NCBI GenBank assembly: GCA_020348445.1
Contig: CP070751.1
Span: 2,273,153 to 2,337,152, forward strand
Reading direction: 5' to 3'
Source: Thermoplasmata archaeon
Lineage (GTDB): Archaea > Thermoplasmatota > Thermoplasmata > GCA-020350865
Length of the DNA: 64,000 bases
Both the position numbers and the translations under genes were made by a program. The notes below the pieces were generated by a model, which searched no databases, was not told where the DNA came from, and worked only from the letters and a program-made list of their open reading frames with translations. The stretch's first letter is position 1, and each line of letters begins with the position of its first letter. This document shows positions 28,201 through 36,719 of the stretch, one piece after another.

Positions 28201-30773
28201 TCAACGTAATCCTCATTATCGTCGAATGTTCCCGCTCTTCCGAAATTAACTGCGGTGGTGTTTGCATTCCCATAAGCGGTCCCATGATTTGCCTTACCCG
28301 AGTGGTCCTCTACCTCACCTGGAATCCCACTCCATCTTCCTTCATCCATTTTCCAGTACGCGACAAGCCCGGAATCAATGATATCTTCCGGACCCACAAC
28401 CACGTTCTCCTCAATCACATTGTCATTGGAATTTTCAAGAAGGATACCCTCCAGTTCATTATCAAGAAGGGAGTTGGAAATCATCGTGTTATTGTTAGAA
28501 TTCACAAGGTGGATGCCGTTATCGTTGCTAAAGGCCAGGGTATTGTTGACAAGATTGTTTCCATCTGAATGGGAAAGACATATACCGTACACGGAAATTG
28601 TAGCATGATACAAAGCATCAATCTCCCCTTGTGAAAGCGACCGGTTGTAAATCGCAAGCTCGTCCAATGCACCTTTCCAACCGCTAACCCATGACCACCC
28701 GATCCGCAATGGGTCATTCCCTGCATGAATTCCTCCAATATGCGGTTGTGTTCCTCTCAGGATGCCGTTTACGTAGATGCAAATATCCGAGCCGTCGTAC
28801 GTGGCTACAATATGATACCAATTGTATGGTTCCACTGCCTCCGAGCTTACAACTTCCGTATAACCGCTGGCAAATCCATTTGAGCTGACCCAGAAGCGGG
28901 GATATATCCCACTGGGATATAGCAAATCCAGCGCGTAGGCCATCTCACCAAGGTCCCAATTCTGATGTTTGTAAACGATTCCTCGATTCACAGTCACATC
29001 TTCAGGGTAAACCCATGCACTGATGGTAATCTCATCTGTAATATCCAGACTTGCAGAATCGCTCGCTTCGATATACTCGCCATTATCTGTAAAATAACCT
29101 GCCCTTCCGAATCTACCGAATCGGGTCTTTGGTTCGTTTACTGCAGTTCCGTGATTCCCCTGACCCGAATCATCTGTAACCTCATTCTGGGTTGTGTCCC
29201 AGAACCTCTCATCCATCCTCCAGTATCCAACAAGATTGGTTTTATCAATATCCACCAAGCTGTAAACGTTGTTATCCAGGATATCATTGTCATGGGAGTT
29301 TTCCAGATGCACATTATCGTCACCATTTCCCTTTAACGTATTTTGGCTGACATTATTTTCACTGGAATTCACAAGATATATTCCGTTAAGTCTATTGGAA
29401 CCAATTGTATTGTTAATGATATCATTGTATTCGGAGGAATGGAGAATGCAACCCCATTTGTTCAGGCTCACCTCATTTTTGGTAAGGCTGTTGTATGTGG
29501 AATCTTCAATTCTAATACCGCAGCCGGAAAAACGATAAAGACCTGCAATCTCACTTTCGGTTAATGCGGAATCGTAGATTGCAACCTCGTCGATTACACC
29601 CTTGAAATATTGAGTATTGTAATCACTGAATCCTATGAAAAGATCGATTGGAGTTCCCGCTATACTGGCTGACCCGGTGGCCGAATTAACCAAGACACCG
29701 TTCACATACATCCTCAGGGTGGTGCCCTCTTTTTGTGCAACAATATGGTACCATTGATCAGGAGATAATATCGGTCCATAAATATTCGAAATAACAGGGG
29801 TACCATCACCATACTCAAATTGAGGTTGGAAACCAGGTTGCGTCCTGATTCTATAGCCCATGTAGTTACCTGCAAATCCACTGAATTTATGGACTATAGC
29901 GTCATGGTTGTCCTGTGCACCTTCAGGTTTGACCCAAACCGAGATTGTAATATCCGATGTTATATTCAAACTGCTGGATTCGGGAACGCCTACAAAATCG
30001 TTTACTCCGTCGAAGTACCCTGCCCTGCCCATCTTTGCATCGTTTGTGGTATCTGCACTGCCATTTGTAAAGCCATGATTCTCGAAAATTCCAGAATCCC
30101 TCACATCGGAGTTTATTCCTTCCCACCTGCCCTCGTCCATCCTCCAGTTCCCCACAAGTCCTGTTCTGTTAATTCCATCAATTCCCTCAACGATGTTCTC
30201 ATCAATCACATTGCCGTGGGAGTTATCCAGATAGATATTGTCTCCTTTATTTCCCGCAAGGATATTGGAGGCTACCGTGTTATCGCTTGAGTTTACCAGG
30301 CGGATGCCGTATCGACCATTTGAGCGGATGATGTTGTTGGTGATGTTACAATTCTGGACATTATCCAGTTCTATCCCGGAATCAAAGGTGCCGTTTCCGC
30401 CGTTTGTGATGGTAAACCCGGTGATATTCACCCAGTGGGAGATGATATTCACAACATCGCCAGTACCCTGGCCGTTTATGGTGGTATTTGAGGTTCCGTT
30501 TCCGATTATGGTGAGAGTCTTGTTCACTGTAATGCTCTCATTGTACGTACCTGCCCAGACATATATGGTGCCACCCTCAATGGAGTTGTTGATGGCGTCC
30601 TGAATGGTAGGGTAATCACCAGGCACGGTAATGGCTTCTGCATCCTCAACAAAATTATTTATAACAATTAATCCCGTGAACATGGTCCCCAAAAGAAAAA
30701 TAATAAGGATTGTAGACCTGATCTTTTTACTCGTTATGATAGAAAATTCAACTTTCTTATGATTCCCACTCAT
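22254..30773 (-). CDS. Giant cell-surface protein: NosD beta-helices with four nested LamG domains, FN3, Ig-like, membrane anchor and cytoplasmic tail
   Basis: 2839 residues. After a signal helix (about 14-40) comes a NosD-type opening (PGDYPTIQDAINNSIEGGTIYVWAGTYNES) and a long right-handed parallel beta-helix of roughly 22-residue rungs (NISGNNITSNN..GIYL). Four concanavalin-like LamG domains, each opening LVxYWxMDE, interrupt it at about 208-410, 518-720, 809-1001 and 1111-1314. A second NosD helix starts near 1758; both helices end in a GYDDG..W...G..W.DWT cap. Then follow an Ig-like domain (about 2200), two FN3 domains (about 2300 and 2415), two Big_5-like domains (about 2510 and 2610; FSEEMN, FSEPMN), a membrane helix (about 2722-2745) and a 90-residue charged helical tail. 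Likely binds or processes surface polysaccharide; the function is not established. Confidence 0.9.
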   Translation of the reverse strand: MSGNHKKVEFSIITSKKIRSTILIIFLLGTMFTGLIVINNFVEDAEAITVPGDYPTIQDAINNSIEGGTIYVWAGTYNESITVNKTLTIIGNGTSNTTINGQGTGDVVNIISHWVNITGFTITNGGNGTFDSGIELDNVQNCNITNNIIRSNGRYGIRLVNSSDNTVASNILAGNKGDNIYLDNSHGNVIDENIVEGIDGINRTGLVGNWRMDEGRWEGINSDVRDSGIFENHGFTNGSADTTNDAKMGRAGYFDGVNDFVGVPESSSLNITSDITISVWVKPEGAQDNHDAIVHKFSGFAGNYMGYRIRTQPGFQPQFEYGDGTPVISNIYGPILSPDQWYHIVAQKEGTTLRMYVNGVLVNSATGSASIAGTPIDLFIGFSDYNTQYFKGVIDEVAIYDSALTESEIAGLYRFSGCGIRIEDSTYNSLTKNEVSLNKWGCILHSSEYNDIINNTIGSNRLNGIYLVNSSENNVSQNTLKGNGDDNVHLENSHDNDILDNNVYSLVDIDKTNLVGYWRMDERFWDTTQNEVTDDSGQGNHGTAVNEPKTRFGRFGRAGYFTDNGEYIEASDSASLDITDEITISAWVYPEDVTVNRGIVYKHQNWDLGEMAYALDLLYPSGIYPRFWVSSNGFASGYTEVVSSEAVEPYNWYHIVATYDGSDICIYVNGILRGTQPHIGGIHAGNDPLRIGWSWVSGWKGALDELAIYNRSLSQGEIDALYHATISVYGICLSHSDGNNLVNNTLAFSNDNGIHLVNSNNNTMISNSLLDNELEGILLENSNDNVIEENVVVGPEDIIDSGLVAYWKMDEGRWSGIPGEVEDHSGKANHGTAYGNANTTAVNFGRAGTFDDNEDYVDVGAGSSLQIGGVGKSFTLEAWTYRESKGTGDIIISHGVEAQNEGLHFGYRVEDTFTFAFWGDDLVTAIPYPDVNEWHHWVGTYDGVTRERRLYRDGILEVSDTSTGAYIGTGPMQIGMYFQGWFFHGKIDEVRIYNYMLLESEVARLYQFPTSGIRIIDSENNEIIHNDVRFNNVGILLDSSKNNTVSNNTVCSNRQSGIYLMSSSENNVTQNILNGNKIDNIHLENSHDNTIQGNNISGRAYIDKNGLVGYWKMDEASWSGAAGEVIDYSGMGNDGRAENGVSTASGKFQRAGDFEASSNNYVTIPTSDSLNITKNITIEAWVKLESYTGTHQTIVYKGYAYNLMINSGNYAQMDVYVNGDWRARWSSTVIPLNQWTHIVGTFNCITGLVRIFVNGVEENGGNQDNPYPSLIALNENPVNFSYNPDYGGRYIDSLIDEVSIYNRSLSEIEIAQRYLTSDYGIRIHDSINSTVINNTVIFNENTAIRLSSSHESSITSNNISENSGIGIRLDASGNNIISGNNITSNNREGIYLDSSNGNTISSSDITMNDRYGIYLDASSNNVISGNNFIRNNLDGICLDHSSKGNTIVNNTALNNYNGIYLNSSGNNTILSNNISWNLIYGIVLFTSSTDNKILDNNISHNDNGILLSLSSNNNTVSGNDVVSNTDEGIYLSNSAGNDILDNNVSDNDWGIFLILWCNNNTISGNNITWNIQSAIHIINKGNDNTISNNKIKNNDIAVYIGNSNNNNITENNISDHRIGINFNSCTGGTISSNNVSLSTQYGIRLESSDGITILNNNVFSNNEGISLEGSNSNLIYHNNFISNTQHGYDDGTNSWNLPYPQGGNHWDDWTTPNDDGDRFVDIPRPITGGINLDHYPWANSSGWTLPSAYPVTNLDTLEVFLSIQEAIDDPDTLDGHTIWVAIGRYYENVIVNKTLNLVGEYRNLTVIDGGGNGHVVIIEANLTTITEFNITNSGGSDAGIYLDHANNCAIYQNIIKSNSRGIHLESSNNDTISYNHISDTLYGIYLSSSNGSTIFRNSISYNGYGIAFWLSSTNNTISGNNITNQSWNAIELHDSNDNIISNNNVFSNYRGIYFHKSSNNIISGNNISWNIYEGIYFTNGCNNNTISGNNITMNRDHGVNLMLFSNDNTISANTITSNKKSGICLSSSNDNIISGNEITSNNRSGIFLYSMSNYNEITNNDILSNTIDGIMIKSSSSNTISQNTIVNNSEFGINISSSSNENIISYNDINNNSYYAVYINSSSSNLIHHNNIANNNGSTSVHDPVNIQGYDDGSNLWDFNSQGNWWMDWTVPDSIAPFGIVDNPYILNGGGQDNFPLVSHVESDPPTISDFQPSQDYVTNNNLITINCSYSDPAGINENSVLLEIDGINVTSSTTVTQSGVSYTPAIELDDGLHTVSLWVMDIFDNLIMISWQFTVDSSPPTPINDLTALNPSFDSINLTWTAPSDNGSIGSASGYIVKYSTTGSITDANWDVSATYVQSWTPQSAGSTEYHIVSGFSHGTRFWFAIKSYDELDNLGSTSNSPNETTLVATPSVPQNIQAESTDSYIRLTWNAPTSSGKSPITNYRIYRGYNPGTETFLEEISNVLFYNDIDVTNGITYYYKVSAKNLEGEGVLSEEKSIVFRSTTDIPPTIIDKSPTGDNIPIVTTITIVFSEEMNHTNSQGAFSISPEIPGTFSWSGNTMIFTLSNNLQYDTQYIINISTNASDLTGNGLISEYSWKFTTESAAGVIHPYALDNSWKPTGTNVPMDTTISISFSEPMNKDDTEDAFSITPAVSGVFTWEGTTLIFTPNAPLTAKTQYNVSISTNAKNLNSISLDDNYNWSFITGETKVKAEGITWETMEPIVTGLTIIASILLFMFGFLSLRKKRGKLRGYLEKIDEIFKEYKDDYMTCEKELISLREEIKGHVKDGKLEENHFLILDKKIDDYLFELKALERDGKASSIEDDLNDVVEIKVDEEEK

Positions 30774-31110
30774 ATTTCATTCCTCCGGCGTTACTGTTTT
30801 ATATCTTTCAATGTTGTAATAGGTTCATTCGCTGTAGGGCCATTCTTTGGACCAGATTCCACCTATACCAGACTTAGATATTAATGCTTTGGTAGTATAT
30901 GATGTTATGCTGAATTCGAAGTCTTCGTTCAAATTCTATTGCAGGTTCACGGCTTGTTAAGGGGTGCTAATCAACGAATAACTGGATTATTTATGAATTA
31001 TTTAATATTTTAGATATTGTAAAATAAATGTCTAAAAAGTGTTCCATAAATCATTAATATGCAGGATTTAATATATTTATAGTCAATAATTTGACTCTCG
31101 GGGGTATTTT
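30774..31110. other. Divergent promoter region (about 335 bp)
   Basis: AT-rich spacer between the giant leftward gene and the first SBBP gene. It holds the duplicated upstream motif at 31031-31049, a TATA box and a dyad at the right end, described separately. No ORF or RNA gene is seen. Confidence 0.55.
31031..31110 (+). promoter_or_regulatory. Promoter of SBBP protein 1 with dyad after the TATA box
   Basis: The sequence TCTAAAAAGTGTTCCATAA (31031-31049) recurs upstream of the second SBBP gene. A TATA box AATATATTTATAG spans 31070-31082. Directly after it is a perfect dyad, AGTCAA-TAAT-TTGACT (31081-31096), then a G-run and the ATG at 31111. Transcription should start near 31101, giving a leader of about 10 nt. 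Confidence 0.6.
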
Positions 31111-33825
31111 ATGGGGAAAAACAGTAGGCGACCAGTACTGGTAGGTATAGTATTAATGATATTATTAACGGTGCAAATAGCGCCTTTCTGGGAACCGATA
31201 CACGATAATGTTTCTTTTAAATCGGCCCTAACTGAACCTACAGAGGCAGACTTTGCTTCCCATGCTATTGAAAAATTGGTACCGTCAGAGCCTGAAAAAA
31301 GCCCTGTTGTCCAAGATGAGCATCCGTATTCTGCATCGGATCTTCCAGAAGTGGAACAAAGCTACTTCACAGAGAACCTTGGTCAATGGGAAGACCACAT
31401 AAAGTTCCTTGCACAGACCTCTTTTGGTTATGCAGCATTTGCAGAAGATGGCATTTACTATTATATGGTCCTTGGGGGGGAGGGCCATACCATAAAGATC
31501 ACATTTGAGAATGCCGGGATATCCTTTCCTACTGGACTTGGCGATTGTGGATTCGAAAGTAACTTTTTTTACGGAAATGACCAAACCAAATGGATTTCTG
31601 AAGCAAGAAGTTACAAAGAAGTACTATATGAAAATGTATGGCCAGGCATCGCCATCCTGTATTATTTCAAAGACAAAAATCTCAAGTATGACATAATTGT
31701 AGGTGAACATTCTAATCCCCAAGACATCTCATTTGTCGTAGAAGGACATAAGGAGCTGAATATCGGGGAAAATGGTCTTGAAATATCCATTTCAAAAAAG
31801 GTCCTAATAAGCGATACTGGCCTTGTTGCTTTCTACGAGGACGGGGAATCCGCATCTATACAATTTAAAAAGATCAACGACAACACCTACGGTTTCGATG
31901 TTGACAAAAAGGACGGGAAAAAACTAACAATCGATCCAATTGTATTCTCAAGTTCAACATTCTTGGGCGGTTCGGGATATGACGTGGCAAGGGATATGGA
32001 GTTGGACTCAAATGGCAACATAATAATTCTTGCAGATACATGGTCAGTTGATTTCCCCAACACAACAGGGGCATATCAGACCTATAATGCTGGAGGTATG
32101 GATGTAGTTATCACGAAGATGGATCACAATACCAGCTACATAATATTCTCCACCTATATCGGTGGCGTGACCTGCGATTTCCCCCATGCCTTGGATCTCG
32201 ATGACGAGGGCTATATATATGCCACAGGTGAAACATGGTCCAGGGATTTCCCAACAACTAACGGTACCTTCCAGGAAGAGGCCCCAGCAGGAAGTACAAA
32301 TGTCTTTGTCCTAAAGCTCACATCCTCGGGTAGTGATCTGATATACTCCACATATGTAGGAAGCAGCTATCCCGACTGGGCTACAGACATCGAGATTTTA
32401 AATGGGTATGCCTATGTGGTGGGTTATACCTATTCTTATGATTTCCCTTATGTAGATTATCCAATTAATAATGCCCACGGGACTGTTTTTTTCTTTATCC
32501 TGAACCAGAATGCGTCAAACCTAACGCACACTGCATTTTGGGGTGGATTCCAAAACGAGATGGCATATTCATTGGAAATCGATTTTAATGGAGATATAGT
32601 GGTGGGTGGAACTACAAATTCCATGGATTTTCCCACCACAAAAGGAGTATATCAGGAAAATGCCACAGATTGGAACAACGGATTCCTGCTGAGGTACAGG
32701 CCGTCAACCAGCGAAATGCTATTCTCCACTTACATTGGCGGGAGTGCCCTAGATGAAATTCGTTCAATATATTTGGATGCGAACAGTGATATATACTTCT
32801 CAGGCATCACAAATAACCCTGAGTCTTCTGGACAAATACCATTTCCCACAACTGAAGGGGCATATGATAGAACGTACAACGGAAGCAAGGACGCCTTTAT
32901 TGGAAAGATGTTAAGTGATGGTACAAAGCTGATTTTTTCCACGTTATATGGCAGTCAAGGAGAAGAGACGGTGGGAAGCATCGATGTGGACAGCCAGGGC
33001 AATATTTACTTCATATGTAACCTGAATTCGGACGTGAACTTCACAGTCACACCAGATGCTTTTGATTGCACATTCAATCAGGAGGACGATGTGGTGTTTG
33101 CGGTTCTGAATGCCGATTGCTCAGATGTTCTTTATAGCACCTACCTGGGTGGAAATTTATCAGACTTGGGGGAAACCTGTCTTCTTTCCGGGACAGACGA
33201 AATTCTCCTTTTGGGAACCACAGCCTCCAAGGACTTTCCCTCTACAAATGGATCGTATCAGACAGAAAACGATGGCTCCGGGGTTCTGTTTATCTCCAAA
33301 TTTGTCGTTGGTGACTTTTTATTTTTGCACGAGGGATGGAACCTGATTTCCATACCTCTTGTTCAACAGGATGACAGTCTCACAAAAGTCCTTGGATCAA
33401 TTTCCGGATGCTATGATGCAGTTCAATGGTATGATCCAACTGATACAAGAGATTCCTGGAAGCACCACAAAGTGGGAAAACCTTATGGTAACGACCTGTT
33501 TAATTTAAATGAAAAAATGGGTTTCTGGATCCATATAACACAATCTGGAGGCACACTATTCAATTATACTGGCATTCGCCCCTCGATGAATCAAATAATT
33601 TCCCTTCGTCAAGGCTGGAACCTTGTAGGTTACCCCTCTGAAACTGTGTACAATCGAATCCAAGGATTGAACATAATCGATTTTGGCATCGAAGTGGATA
33701 TGATAATCTGGTTCAACGCAAATTCCCAAACCTGGCATAAGATGGGTTCTGAAGATTATTTTGTGTTCGGCAGGGGTTATTATATCCATGCAAAAAGCGA
33801 ATGTGATTGGGAAGTTCCTTTGTGA
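31111..33825 (+). CDS. Secreted SBBP beta-propeller protein 1 with C-terminal GWN tandem module
   Basis: 904 residues. A signal peptide (RPVLVGIVLMILLTVQIAPFW) is followed by an N-terminal domain with YFTENLGQWEDHIKFLAQ and NDQTKWISEARSYKEVLYENVWPGI, the usual companion of SBBP proteins. From about 290 to 730 there are some eight beta-propeller repeats (STFLGGSGYDVARDMELDSNGNI...DFPNTTGAYQ...DVVITKM). The last 170 residues form a module with two related halves: HEGWNLISIPL...YDAVQWYD...KMGFWIHIT and RQGWNLVGYPS...MIIWFNA...GRGYYIHA. No membrane helix follows it. It lies in tandem with a close paralogue. Propellers of this kind are thought to bind extracellular ligands; ligand unknown. Confidence 0.9.
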   Translation: MGKNSRRPVLVGIVLMILLTVQIAPFWEPIHDNVSFKSALTEPTEADFASHAIEKLVPSEPEKSPVVQDEHPYSASDLPEVEQSYFTENLGQWEDHIKFLAQTSFGYAAFAEDGIYYYMVLGGEGHTIKITFENAGISFPTGLGDCGFESNFFYGNDQTKWISEARSYKEVLYENVWPGIAILYYFKDKNLKYDIIVGEHSNPQDISFVVEGHKELNIGENGLEISISKKVLISDTGLVAFYEDGESASIQFKKINDNTYGFDVDKKDGKKLTIDPIVFSSSTFLGGSGYDVARDMELDSNGNIIILADTWSVDFPNTTGAYQTYNAGGMDVVITKMDHNTSYIIFSTYIGGVTCDFPHALDLDDEGYIYATGETWSRDFPTTNGTFQEEAPAGSTNVFVLKLTSSGSDLIYSTYVGSSYPDWATDIEILNGYAYVVGYTYSYDFPYVDYPINNAHGTVFFFILNQNASNLTHTAFWGGFQNEMAYSLEIDFNGDIVVGGTTNSMDFPTTKGVYQENATDWNNGFLLRYRPSTSEMLFSTYIGGSALDEIRSIYLDANSDIYFSGITNNPESSGQIPFPTTEGAYDRTYNGSKDAFIGKMLSDGTKLIFSTLYGSQGEETVGSIDVDSQGNIYFICNLNSDVNFTVTPDAFDCTFNQEDDVVFAVLNADCSDVLYSTYLGGNLSDLGETCLLSGTDEILLLGTTASKDFPSTNGSYQTENDGSGVLFISKFVVGDFLFLHEGWNLISIPLVQQDDSLTKVLGSISGCYDAVQWYDPTDTRDSWKHHKVGKPYGNDLFNLNEKMGFWIHITQSGGTLFNYTGIRPSMNQIISLRQGWNLVGYPSETVYNRIQGLNIIDFGIEVDMIIWFNANSQTWHKMGSEDYFVFGRGYYIHAKSECDWEVPL

Positions 33826-33858
33826 TTCGCATTTGATGGTTATTTTGAAAATGAAGTG

Positions 33859-33936
33859 TCTAAAAAGTGTTCCATAATCCTTTAATACCTAGAGTTGAAT
33901 ATATTTATAGTCATAAATGACGCTCGGGGGTTTTTT
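33859..33936 (+). promoter_or_regulatory. Duplicated promoter of SBBP protein 2
   Basis: The same TCTAAAAAGTGTTCCATAA occurs at 33859-33877, with a TATA box AATATATTTATAG at 33898-33910. The next bases form a perfect dyad GTCAT-AA-ATGAC (33910-33921). The sequence differs from that of the first copy, but both arms still pair, and the core GTCA...TGAC is kept. G-run and ATG (33937) follow as in copy 1. Confidence 0.6.
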
Positions 33937-36657
33937 ATGGGGAAAAACAGTAGGCGAACAGTACTGACAAGTATAGTATTAATGATATTATTAACAGTGC
34001 AAATTGCGCCTTTCTGGGAACCGATATACGATGATGTTACTTTTAATTCGGCCCTAACTAAAACTACAGAAACAGAAGTCAATGACTTTGCTTTTGACAA
34101 ATCGGATTTGTCAGAGCTTGAAAAAATCCCTGTTGTCCAAAATGAGTATCTGCATTCTGCATTTGATATTCCTGAGATGGACGGCGGCTACTTCACAGAG
34201 AACCTTGGTCAATGGGAAGACCACATACACTTTCTTGCCCAGAGTTCCTTTGGTTATGTTGGACTAGGCAATGATAAAGTATTCTATTATTTAGTCCAAG
34301 AAAAAAACTGTCATGTCATCACTGTCAGCTTCCATAATGCTGATGGTACTAATCCTGTTGGCGGAAGAGATGCTGGATTCGACAGTAACTATTTTTACGG
34401 AAATGACCAAACCAAATGGATTACAGAAGCAAGAAGTTTCAAAGAGGTCCTATATGAAAATGTATGGCCAGGCATCGACATCCTGTATTATTTCAAGAAC
34501 AAAGATCTCAAGTATGACATCATTGTGGGTGAAAACTCTGAGCCCAAGGACATCTCAATAACCATCGAGGGTCATACCGGCCTTAACATACAAGAGGACG
34601 AACTTGAGATATTTGTTTCGGATGGAGTATTATTAAGTGACAAGGACCTTGTAGCTTTCTACGAAGATGGTGAGACCACACCCATACAGTTCAAAAAATT
34701 CAACGACAACACATATGGTTTCACTGTAGAAAAAATTGATGGAAGGGTACTGACAATCGATCCATTTGTACTTTCCACCTCGACATTTTTCGGAGGATCA
34801 AGTTCTGATTCGGCAAGGGATGTGGCAGTTGATGGGAGCAATAACATAATAATCTTGGGGGATTCTTATTCAGAGGATTTCCCCAACACAACTGGAGCCT
34901 ATCAGAATTACAATGCTGGAGCAGGCGATATCGTAATCACAAAGATGAATCATAATGCCAGCGAACTGATATTCTCCACATACATCGGTGACTGGGGAGG
35001 GGACATCCCCAAGGGTATAGAAGTTGATGACAATGGTGATATTTATGTGGCAGGTACCACATGGGCATGGAATTTCCCAACGACCTTAGGTGCCTTTCAG
35101 GAATCTGACCCTTCAGGTACATATCCCGATGTTATAGTCTTCAAACTTTCTGCTCAAGGTAGTGACCTGTTGTACTCAACATATGTTGGCGGTACTCAGA
35201 GCGATGGGGCATATGACATAAAAGTCAAGGATTATAATGCCTATATCGTGGGAAATACACTTTCCTATGATTTCCCCACAGTGGGGCCTCCTGTTGGGGA
35301 TCCCCACGGTACAGTTCTATTCTTCATATTGAATAATGAAGGCTCAAGACTTCTGAATTCGGCATTCTGGGGAGGACTCAACAACGAGTTTGGATATTCC
35401 ATTGCCATTGATTCAAATGGCGATGTTGTCGTGGGTGGAGGCTCCAGTTCCATGGATTTCCCAACCACATCTGGAGCATATCAAGAAACAGTAAATGACT
35501 TGAGCAATGGCTTTGTTTTAAAATATCGTCCATCAACTAATGAGACAGTATTCTCCACGTTCATTGGCGGGGATGCTGGCGAAAATGTTATTTCTGTAAA
35601 TGTCGACGAAGAGAATTATATCTATTTCACAGGGACAACAGGTAATCCAGGTGAAGAGATGATACCGTATCCCACAACACCAGGTGCCTTCGACAGGACA
35701 ATTAACGGAAACAGGGACGCATTCATCACAAAGATGGACCCAAATGGCACCATGTTGATTTATTCCACTTTCATAGGAAGTGATGGTCTTGAGGAGGTCG
35801 GTAGAATTGATGTTGATTGCGAGGGGAAGGTTATACTGACGGGTTCAATTGATTCGGATGTGAACTTTACTGTAACTCCAAATTGTTTTGATGATTCCTA
35901 TAATGGAGAGGAGGATGCAATCGTAGTAATTCTGAATTCTGATGGCTCAGATCTCATATATTCCTCTTTTTTGGGAGGGAACGAGTCAGATAAGGGATTT
36001 GTGTGCTTCCTAAGAGATTCAAATGAACTCCTCGTTTTGGGCATGGCAGTCTCTTTGGACTTTCCTGTGACCTATGGAGCCTACCAGACTGAAAACAAAG
36101 GTTATGGTGACATTTTCCTAACAATCTTCAGTATCGGAAATTACACGTTCTTGCATAATGGCTGGAACCTGATCTCGATCCCCATGATTCAGCAGAACAC
36201 AAATCTTGGCGTCGTATTGTCATCAATAAGTGGATATTACGATGCCATCCAGTGGTACGATGCAAGCGCCACATTGGATCCATGGAAACACCACCAGATT
36301 TCAAAACCCTTTAATCTGAACGACCTAAATGACATCGAACACAAGATGGGATTCTGGATACATATAACAAAACCCGGTGGCGTCCTTTTTGAATACCTCG
36401 GCACACACCCAACTGAGAATCAAATGATTACTCTTTATCCAGGTTGGAACATGGTGGGCTATCCATCCCTTACAAACTACAACATAACAGAGGGATTGAA
36501 TAAACTCACCTTCTCAACAGATGTTGATGCAATCATTACCTATAACGCTGCTGCGCAAAGATGGGAACGGCTTGGAGAGTCTGATTACTTCCAAATCGGA
36601 AAGGGGTATTACATCCATGCAAAATCTGAATATGTTTGGGAAGTTCCCTTTGAATAA
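33937..36657 (+). CDS. Secreted SBBP beta-propeller protein 2 with C-terminal GWN tandem module
   Basis: 906 residues from ATG 33937 (MGKNSRRTVLTSIVLM), which aligns exactly with the paralogue's start; the longer open frame from 33895 runs through the promoter. Architecture equals that of protein 1: signal peptide, N-terminal domain (YFTENLGQWEDHIHFLAQ, ARSFKEVLYENVWPGIDILYYF), about eight SBBP repeats, then the GWN tandem module (about 735-906; HNGWNLISIPM...KMGFWIHIT and YPGWNMVGYPS...GKGYYIHA). The two genes arose by tandem duplication that included the promoter, then diverged mainly in the repeat loops. It ends ...VWEVPFE without anchor helix. Confidence 0.9.
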   Translation: MGKNSRRTVLTSIVLMILLTVQIAPFWEPIYDDVTFNSALTKTTETEVNDFAFDKSDLSELEKIPVVQNEYLHSAFDIPEMDGGYFTENLGQWEDHIHFLAQSSFGYVGLGNDKVFYYLVQEKNCHVITVSFHNADGTNPVGGRDAGFDSNYFYGNDQTKWITEARSFKEVLYENVWPGIDILYYFKNKDLKYDIIVGENSEPKDISITIEGHTGLNIQEDELEIFVSDGVLLSDKDLVAFYEDGETTPIQFKKFNDNTYGFTVEKIDGRVLTIDPFVLSTSTFFGGSSSDSARDVAVDGSNNIIILGDSYSEDFPNTTGAYQNYNAGAGDIVITKMNHNASELIFSTYIGDWGGDIPKGIEVDDNGDIYVAGTTWAWNFPTTLGAFQESDPSGTYPDVIVFKLSAQGSDLLYSTYVGGTQSDGAYDIKVKDYNAYIVGNTLSYDFPTVGPPVGDPHGTVLFFILNNEGSRLLNSAFWGGLNNEFGYSIAIDSNGDVVVGGGSSSMDFPTTSGAYQETVNDLSNGFVLKYRPSTNETVFSTFIGGDAGENVISVNVDEENYIYFTGTTGNPGEEMIPYPTTPGAFDRTINGNRDAFITKMDPNGTMLIYSTFIGSDGLEEVGRIDVDCEGKVILTGSIDSDVNFTVTPNCFDDSYNGEEDAIVVILNSDGSDLIYSSFLGGNESDKGFVCFLRDSNELLVLGMAVSLDFPVTYGAYQTENKGYGDIFLTIFSIGNYTFLHNGWNLISIPMIQQNTNLGVVLSSISGYYDAIQWYDASATLDPWKHHQISKPFNLNDLNDIEHKMGFWIHITKPGGVLFEYLGTHPTENQMITLYPGWNMVGYPSLTNYNITEGLNKLTFSTDVDAIITYNAAAQRWERLGESDYFQIGKGYYIHAKSEYVWEVPFE

Positions 36658-36719
36658 TAATTATTGTAGAAAAATATATTAGTAAAGGGAGCATGTAACC
36701 CAAAGGTGAGGGGCAAATT

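Noticed and set aside
24233-30290. Numerous 60-150-codon ORFs on both strands inside the giant LamG/NosD gene
   Set aside because: All follow the repeat structure of the 2839-codon frame in other registers and lack start signals.
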